The translations under genes and the position numbers were made by a program. Below the pieces are notes generated by a model, which was given only the letters and a program-made list of their open reading frames with translations, had not been told where the DNA came from and did not search any database. From NCBI GenBank assembly GCA_900550175.1, contig URQX01000055.1, positions 1 to 10,189 on the forward strand: a stretch of DNA of 10,189 nt, read 5' to 3'. Below are positions 5,815 through 10,189 of the stretch, piece by piece (positions within the stretch are counted from its first letter, which is position 1; the number at the start of each line of letters is the position of its first letter). Source of the DNA: an uncultured Veillonella sp. (lineage in GTDB: Bacteria; Bacillota; Negativicutes; Veillonellales; Veillonellaceae).

Positions 5815-7149
5815 ATGGCAAAACCATTAGTGGCCGTTGTAGGTCGTCCCAATGTAGGTAAATCTACACTTTTTAATGCCATTGTTAATAAACGGATCTC
5901 TATCGTTGAAGATATTCCTGGTGTAACACGGGATCGTATTTATTTCGACGCAGAGTGGTTAAATCGTGAATTTACAATGATAGATACAGGTGGTATCGAA
6001 TTCATAACAGATAACAGTCATGTTATTCCCAAAATGATGCGCTTACAAGCCGAATTAGCAATTGAAGAAGCAGATGTAATATTATTTGTTGTCGATGGCA
6101 AACAAGGTATTGTTCCGGCTGATGAAGAAGTTGCTAATATTTTACGCGCTAGCGGTAAACCTGTGGTACTAGTTGTTAATAAAATTGACAGTGTTAATCA
6201 AGAACCTAATATTTATGAATTTTATAATCTTGGTTTAGGAGATCCTATCGGTATTTCTGCCAAAAATCTAATGAATTTAGGTGACTTGCTCGATGATACT
6301 GTTAAACATTTCCCTCCAGTTGGTACAAATGTTGATGATGAAGATACCATTCATGTAGCGGTTATTGGCCGTCCTAATGTAGGTAAATCTTCTTTGACCA
6401 ATGCTTTATTAGGGCAAGAGCGTGTAATCGTATCTGATGTAGCAGGTACAACACGTGATTCTATCGATACATATTGGACACATGGAGATCAAAAATTTGT
6501 TCTTATCGATACAGCAGGTATGCGTCGTAAGTCTAAAATCGAAGAAGCTGTTGAACGATATAGTATTGTTCGTTCCTTGCGCTCTGTAGACCGTTCGGAT
6601 ATTGTAGTTCTTGTTCTTGATGCCCAAGATGGTGTTACAGAACAAGATAAAAAAATTGCTGGCTATGCTTATGAAGCCGGTAAGGGTGTAATTATTGTTG
6701 TTAATAAATGGGATCTTGTTGAAAAAGATGACAAAACAACATTACGATTTACTGAAGATATTTATGATGAATTAGGATTCTTGCAATTTGCACCGATTCT
6801 ATTTGCATCAGCATTGACTAAACAACGTATTCATCGCTTAGCGGATATGTTGAAATTCGTTTCTGAACAACAATATCGCCGTGTATCTACAGGTACATTA
6901 AATCAATTGTTACAAGATGCGCAAACAGTAAATCCAGTACCATCTCGCAATGGTAGAATTCCAAAAATTTACTATATGACACAAGCTAGTGTTAAACCAC
7001 CTACATTTATTTTGTTTGTAAATGAACCAGAGTTGATTCACTTCTCATATATGCGTTTCTTGGAAAATAGATTACGTGAGTCCTTTGGCTTTGAAGGAAC
7101 ACCAATTCGTTTAGTATTGCGTGGTAAGAAACGGGATGATGAAGACTAA
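5815..7149 (+). CDS. der: Ribosome-assembly GTPase Der (EngA)
   Basis: Der is an essential GTPase with two tandem G domains that acts in maturation of the 50S ribosomal subunit. In the first domain G1 is GRPNVGKS at 10-17, G3 DTGG at 57-60, G4 NKID at 122-125 and G5 SAK at 148-150. In the second domain G1 is GRPNVGKS at 185-192, G3 DTAG at 232-235, G4 NKWD at 297-300 and G5 SAL at 332-334. A KH-like domain fills about 350-436, ending in the usual basic tail (RGKKR). The length of 444 is typical for Firmicutes, and all nucleotide-binding motifs are intact. GAGGTGA (5804-5810) lies 4 nt before the ATG, and the gene opens a new transcription unit after the terminator. Its stop overlaps the plsY start by one base (TAATG). 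Confidence 0.97.
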   Translation: MAKPLVAVVGRPNVGKSTLFNAIVNKRISIVEDIPGVTRDRIYFDAEWLNREFTMIDTGGIEFITDNSHVIPKMMRLQAELAIEEADVILFVVDGKQGIVPADEEVANILRASGKPVVLVVNKIDSVNQEPNIYEFYNLGLGDPIGISAKNLMNLGDLLDDTVKHFPPVGTNVDDEDTIHVAVIGRPNVGKSSLTNALLGQERVIVSDVAGTTRDSIDTYWTHGDQKFVLIDTAGMRRKSKIEEAVERYSIVRSLRSVDRSDIVVLVLDAQDGVTEQDKKIAGYAYEAGKGVIIVVNKWDLVEKDDKTTLRFTEDIYDELGFLQFAPILFASALTKQRIHRLADMLKFVSEQQYRRVSTGTLNQLLQDAQTVNPVPSRNGRIPKIYYMTQASVKPPTFILFVNEPELIHFSYMRFLENRLRESFGFEGTPIRLVLRGKKRDDED

Positions 7150-7745
7150 TGGATATTATGATTGTTGTATATGCTATATTGGCATATCTTATTGGTTCAA
7201 TTCCTAGTGGTTTAATTATCGGTAAGACCTTCTTTAATACGGATGTTCGACAATATGGATCTAAAAATATAGGTGCCACTAATACATATCGCGTTATAGG
7301 TCTCAAAGCCGCACTACCAGTATTTTTCTGTGATGCCTTAAAAGGGGCGGCTGGGGTATTATTATTATCCCTTTATGGACCTATGTATATGATCTTAGGT
7401 GGTATCCTTGCTATGATGGGCCATAACTGGTCTATTTTCTTAGGATTTAAAGGTGGTCGTGGCGTTGCTACAGGTCTTGGTGTTTTAATTGCTTTGTCAC
7501 CTTTAGTGGCCTTGATTGCCTTCTTGGTATGGGGCATTATTGTATACTTTACTAAGCTCGTATCATTAGGTTCAATTATAGCTGCAGCTTTAGTACCAAT
7601 CTTGATGTACTTTACAGGTGAATCTTATTGGTTCGTTGGTTTTGGTTCGTTGGCAGCTTTATTTGTTATTGTTCGTCATTGGGATAATATTAAACGTTTG
7701 CTTGCAGGTAATGAGTTAAAAGTAGAACGTATAAAAAAGGATTAA
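7149..7745 (+). CDS. plsY: Glycerol-3-phosphate acyltransferase PlsY (acyl-phosphate dependent)
   Basis: PlsY is a small integral membrane enzyme that transfers an acyl group from acyl-phosphate to position 1 of glycerol-3-phosphate, giving lysophosphatidic acid. The three conserved cytoplasmic motifs are present: GSIPSG at 16-21, YGSKNIGATN at 36-45 and GHNWSIFLGFKGGRGVAT at 91-108. The ending HWDNIKRLLAGNE (177-189) is also typical. Hydrophobic segments near 3-25, 52-77, 79-98, 108-134, 137-157 and 160-176 fit a multi-pass membrane protein. The length of 198 is normal. The ATG shares its A with the der stop (TAATG) and has no clear Shine-Dalgarno, so translation is probably coupled to der. 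PlsX, the enzyme that makes acyl-phosphate, is not in the window. gpsA, which makes the acceptor substrate, follows 3 nt after the stop. Confidence 0.96.
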   Translation: MDIMIVVYAILAYLIGSIPSGLIIGKTFFNTDVRQYGSKNIGATNTYRVIGLKAALPVFFCDALKGAAGVLLLSLYGPMYMILGGILAMMGHNWSIFLGFKGGRGVATGLGVLIALSPLVALIAFLVWGIIVYFTKLVSLGSIIAAALVPILMYFTGESYWFVGFGSLAALFVIVRHWDNIKRLLAGNELKVERIKKD

Positions 7746-7748
7746 TGT

Positions 7749-8747
7749 ATGAATGTTGCTGTAGTCGGCTCTGGTAGCTGGGGTACTGCTCTAGCTATTA
7801 AATCCGTATTAGCTGGAAATACTACAACTTTATATTGTCGTCGCCCAGAATTTGCTACACAATTAGCTAATGATTTAGAGAATAAAGAGTACTTACCTGG
7901 TGTAAATTTACCAAAGGAATTAGCTTATAGTTCAGATCTTGCAGCTTGTATTAAAACAGCTGATATCATTCTCATGGTTACGCCGTCTGTACATGTACGT
8001 ACTAGTTTAGAGTCTATTAAACCATATGCTCATAAAGAACAATCGTATATACTTTGTTCAAAAGGTGTTGAACGTACTACTGGCAAATTATTGACTACGG
8101 TTATGAGAGAGGTTCTAGGTACAGTAGGATGTAATCTCGCTGTTCTTTCTGGTCCAAATCATGCTGAGGAAATTGGCCGTGATTTACCAGCCGCATCTGT
8201 TTTAAGTACAGAAAACCTCGAAATTGCAACTATGCTACAAAAAGCATTGTGTAGTCAGAATTTTAGGATTTATGCAAATACCGATATTACAGGTGTTGAG
8301 TTAGCTGGGGCGACAAAGAATATCATTGCTCTTGCTGCAGGTATCGTTGACGGACTGGCATTAGGGGATAACTGCAAAGCATTACTCTTAACACGCGGTT
8401 TACATGAGATGACTCGTTTTGGTGTAGCCTTAGGTGCTCAAAAGGAAACCTATGCTGGCCTTGCTGGTATGGGAGATTTGATTGCCACTTGTATGAGTCC
8501 CCATGGTCGCAACCGGGCTGCTGGACAACAATTAGCAGATGGTAAAACAATGGACTATATTATTAATCATACAAATATGGTTGTAGAAGGTTTCTTTGCT
8601 ACGGACATTGTTTATAAAATGGCTTGTGAACATCATATTGAAATGCCAATAACAAAGGCTTTATATGAAGTTTTATATGAAGAAAAGTCTCCTGCTTTGG
8701 CATTAGCAGAATTGATGGGACGAGATATTAAAATTGAAGTATCATAA
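7749..8747 (+). CDS. gpsA: NAD(P)H-dependent glycerol-3-phosphate dehydrogenase
   Basis: GpsA reduces dihydroxyacetone phosphate to sn-glycerol-3-phosphate, the acceptor used by PlsY encoded just upstream. The 332 residues begin with a Rossmann motif GSGSWG (7-12). A conserved SKGVE is at 104-108, LSGPNHAEEIG at 133-143, and the catalytic region is VELAGATKNIIALAAGI at 183-199, with Lys190 the expected catalytic lysine. GLAGMGDLIATC is at 237-248 and the phosphate-binding RNR at 254-256. Length and motifs are normal. The start has AAGGA (7737-7741) inside the end of plsY, 7 nt upstream. An ATG at 7745 is out of frame and was discarded. It appears to be the last gene of the der-plsY-gpsA unit. 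Confidence 0.97.
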   Translation: MNVAVVGSGSWGTALAIKSVLAGNTTTLYCRRPEFATQLANDLENKEYLPGVNLPKELAYSSDLAACIKTADIILMVTPSVHVRTSLESIKPYAHKEQSYILCSKGVERTTGKLLTTVMREVLGTVGCNLAVLSGPNHAEEIGRDLPAASVLSTENLEIATMLQKALCSQNFRIYANTDITGVELAGATKNIIALAAGIVDGLALGDNCKALLLTRGLHEMTRFGVALGAQKETYAGLAGMGDLIATCMSPHGRNRAAGQQLADGKTMDYIINHTNMVVEGFFATDIVYKMACEHHIEMPITKALYEVLYEEKSPALALAELMGRDIKIEVS

Positions 8748-8767
8748 ATAAAAGATACTTTTAATTT
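8737..8767 (+). terminator. Weak hairpin at the end of gpsA, possible terminator
   Basis: AAGTATC (8737-8743) pairs with GATACTT (8754-8760) over 7 bp across a 10-nt A-rich loop, followed by TTAATTT. The stem is AT-rich and overlaps the gpsA stop codon, so it would be a leaky terminator at best. It sits where one is expected, before a new promoter. Confidence 0.3.
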
Positions 8768-8800
8768 GGTTATTTATATACTATAATTAATGAGTATAAT
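8759..8800 (+). promoter_or_regulatory. Promoter region for rsmD-coaD with two perfect TATAAT boxes
   Basis: Perfect TATAAT hexamers are at 8782-8787 and 8795-8800. The first has TTTTAA (8759-8764, 3 of 6) at 17-nt spacing and would start RNA near 8794, leaving a leader of about 20 nt with an intact GAGGG ribosome-binding site (8806-8810). The second would start RNA at about 8807, inside that site, and is therefore less likely to be productive. Confidence 0.5.
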
Positions 8801-8814
8801 CTTGTGAGGGTTGT

Positions 8815-9366
8815 ATGCGAATTATTGGCGGAACTGCAAAGGGACATACTATAAAAGCACCTAAAGGGGTAGATACTAGACCTACACTTGATCGTGTTCG
8901 TGAAAGTGTGTTTAATGTATTATCTAATAGAGGTATATTTGGTACTCATGTATTAGATATATTTTCTGGTACTGGTGCAGTAGCTATTGAAGCCTTAAGT
9001 CGTGGTGCAGCACATGCAGTAGCGGTAGACTTTAAAACAGGAAAATTGATTTTGGAGAATGCCAAATATTGCCATGTGGAAGATCGGTTAGAAATCATTC
9101 CGAGGAAACTTTCACAATTAAAAAACTATATAATAGGACAACAGTTCGATTATATTTTTTCTGATCCACCATATGAAAATGGATTTATACAAGACACCAT
9201 AGATTTAGTGGTATCCTATGATTTATTAAAACCTGAAGGTGTTTTACTATTAGAACACCATAAGGATGAGGTATTTACCTTGCCTGAGTCATGGGAATGT
9301 ATAAAAGAACAGAAATTTGGTTATACGATGGTTTCCTATTTTGTAAACACAGCTGAAAGGAGCTAA
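8815..9366 (+). CDS. rsmD: 16S rRNA (guanine966-N2)-methyltransferase RsmD
   Basis: RsmD methylates the N2 of G966 in 16S rRNA of the small subunit, using S-adenosylmethionine. The 183 residues start with the family opening MRIIGGTAKGHTI, then TRPTLDRVRESVFNVL at 21-36. The SAM-binding motif is VLDIFSGTGAVAIEALSRGA at 46-65 and the catalytic motif DPPY at 117-120. This is typical length and motif order. GAGGG (8806-8810) lies 4 nt before the ATG. The pair rsmD-coaD is conserved across many bacteria (ylbH-coaD in Bacillus). Here coaD begins 4 nt after the rsmD stop, and its ribosome-binding site lies within the end of rsmD. Confidence 0.96.
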   Translation: MRIIGGTAKGHTIKAPKGVDTRPTLDRVRESVFNVLSNRGIFGTHVLDIFSGTGAVAIEALSRGAAHAVAVDFKTGKLILENAKYCHVEDRLEIIPRKLSQLKNYIIGQQFDYIFSDPPYENGFIQDTIDLVVSYDLLKPEGVLLLEHHKDEVFTLPESWECIKEQKFGYTMVSYFVNTAERS

Positions 9367-9370
9367 ACCT

Positions 9371-9862
9371 GTGCGTATAGGTGTGTGTCCGGGTAGTTTT
9401 GACCCAGTTACAAATGGACATGTTGATATTTTTGAACGGGGCAGTCGATTAGTCGATAAATTAATCATTGCTGTCAGCTCTAATCCGAATAAAAATTCCT
9501 TGTTTACCATGGAAGAGCGGGTTGAGATGATTCGAAATTCTGTCAAACATATTCCTAATGTTGAAATTGATTGTACAGGCGGCTTGCTTAATCAATATGT
9601 TAAATCTAAGAATGCTACTATTATCATTCGTGGTTTGCGCGCGTTAAGTGACTTTGAATATGAATTTCAACGTGCTTTGTTTGCAAAATATTTGGATGAT
9701 GATATTGAAACTGTATTTATTATGACTAATAATAAATACTCTTTTGTCAGCTCCACAGGTATCCGAGAACTTGCTAAATTTGGCGGCAAGCTAGATGGTT
9801 TAGTTCCGGATGATGTTAAGGAAAAACTTGAAGAACGCTTTAATACGGTCCATAATAAATAG
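9371..9862 (+). CDS. coaD: Phosphopantetheine adenylyltransferase CoaD
   Basis: CoaD transfers AMP from ATP to 4'-phosphopantetheine, giving dephospho-CoA, the penultimate step of coenzyme A synthesis. The 163 residues are the standard length for this hexameric enzyme. Visible motifs are GSFDPVTNGH at 8-17 with the nucleotidyltransferase TNGH signature, IRGLR at 86-90 and SSTGIRE at 127-133, the second ATP-binding motif. The start is GTG at 9371, the only non-ATG start in the window. It is fixed by the conserved MRIGVCPGSFDP opening and by AAAGGAG (9356-9362) 8 nt upstream. The next gene begins 11 nt after the stop, so the two are very likely cotranscribed. Confidence 0.97.
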   Translation: MRIGVCPGSFDPVTNGHVDIFERGSRLVDKLIIAVSSNPNKNSLFTMEERVEMIRNSVKHIPNVEIDCTGGLLNQYVKSKNATIIIRGLRALSDFEYEFQRALFAKYLDDDIETVFIMTNNKYSFVSSTGIRELAKFGGKLDGLVPDDVKEKLEERFNTVHNK

Positions 9863-9873
9863 GGGTGAATTGT

Positions 9874-10189
9874 ATGAAAACAGAAAAATTATTAGAAGAT
9901 TTAGAGGTTCTTATTGAATCTAGCAGCCGTATTCCTATGACTACAAAACGTATGGTTGAGGAAGACGAAATTATGCGTATTATTGATTCCATTCAAGAGT
10001 CCTTACCATTGGAACTTGAAGAGTCTCGTCGTATTGTAGCTGATAAAGATAAAGTACTAGCTGATGCTCAACGTCAAGCTGAAACTTTGATTGATCAAGC
10101 TAAAGACTACATTGCTAAATTAACTGCTGAAAGTGAACTAGTTAAACAAGCTCAAGAACAAGCTAATCAAATTATCAATGCAGCTAACC
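9874..10189 (+). CDS. Coiled-coil protein downstream of coaD, SepIVA/DivIVA-like (5' part only)
   Basis: The frame opens with ATG at 9874, has AGGGGTGA (9861-9868) 5 nt upstream, and runs open to the window end (105 complete codons). It starts MKTEKLLEDLEVLIESSSR, then IPMTTKRMVEEDEIMRIID. From about residue 55 it becomes a long charged heptad-like helix rich in Ala, Gln, Glu and Lys (ADAQRQAETLIDQAKDYIAK). There is no signal peptide or membrane segment. Homologues after coaD in Clostridia are usually labelled ATPase or ATP synthase subunit B-like, which reflects only coiled-coil similarity. From memory, the N-terminal pattern (leucine-rich helix, xPMT, acidic residue, IIDxIxxxLPxEL) resembles mycobacterial SepIVA, a DivIVA-like septation factor encoded near coaD in M. 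smegmatis. A role in division or envelope growth is inferred; the gene is certain, the function is not. Confidence 0.85.
   Translation, partial: MKTEKLLEDLEVLIESSSRIPMTTKRMVEEDEIMRIIDSIQESLPLELEESRRIVADKDKVLADAQRQAETLIDQAKDYIAKLTAESELVKQAQEQANQIINAAN

Noticed and set aside
7007..7306. 99-codon open frame on the minus strand across the der/plsY junction
   Set aside because: It is antisense to two conserved coding ends, shows no recognisable motif, and has no promoter that stands out.
7745..7751. ATG at 7745 as an alternative gpsA start
   Set aside because: It is out of frame with the Rossmann opening MNVAVVGSGSWG. The ATG at 7749 is in frame and correctly spaced from AAGGA at 7737-7741.
1..10189. 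Mobile elements, CRISPR arrays, tRNA genes or a recently acquired island
   Set aside because: No repeat arrays, terminal inverted repeats, transposase or integrase motifs, or tRNA-like cloverleaf were seen. Every complete gene belongs to a conserved core family with uniform style, apart from the codon step inside ispH-S1.

Overview
The window is a compact, almost wholly coding stretch of core-genome DNA. All genes lie on the + strand, and by eye the GC content is in the high thirties of a percent. The gene order (scpB, rluB, a YhiN-type flavoprotein, cmk, plsC, an ispH-S1 fusion, der, plsY, gpsA, then rsmD, coaD and a coiled-coil gene) is a Firmicutes order. The ispH-S1 fusion and overall gene style point to Clostridia/Negativicutes, and Veillonella or a close relative is my best guess. 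That assignment is recognition from memory, not a database result. I see no mobile elements, CRISPR arrays, tRNA or rRNA genes, and no gene-free stretch longer than about 115 bases.

Three transcription units can be read. Unit 1 (1-5750) runs from the tail of an upstream gene (probably scpA) through scpB, rluB, yhiN-like, cmk, plsC and ispH-S1. Stop and start codons overlap or lie within about 10 nt, and the unit ends in a strong intrinsic terminator at 5715-5750. Unit 2 (promoter near 5768-5778) holds der, plsY and gpsA. Unit 3 (promoter with two TATAAT boxes near 8782-8800) holds rsmD, coaD and a partial coiled-coil gene cut by the window end.

The genes fall into a few themes. Chromosome and division: ScpB and the SepIVA/DivIVA-like coiled-coil protein. 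rRNA and ribosome maturation: RluB, the YhiN/RdsA-type flavoprotein, Der, RsmD and the S1 domains. Membrane phospholipid: GpsA makes glycerol-3-phosphate, PlsY acylates position 1 and PlsC acylates position 2. Precursors: Cmk (CMP/dCMP kinase), IspH (isoprenoid precursors) and CoaD (coenzyme A).

The most interesting signal is inside the ispH-S1 fusion. Exactly at the domain boundary there is a full 8-base Shine-Dalgarno sequence (AAGGAGGT, 4601-4608) followed after 10 nt by an in-frame ATG (4619). Codon usage changes at the same point: the rare Ile codon ATA is used 8 times in 28 before it and 0 times in 27 after it. The gene may therefore make two products, the IspH-S1 fusion and a free four-domain S1 protein in larger amount. 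Candidate internal promoters lie upstream within the ispH half.
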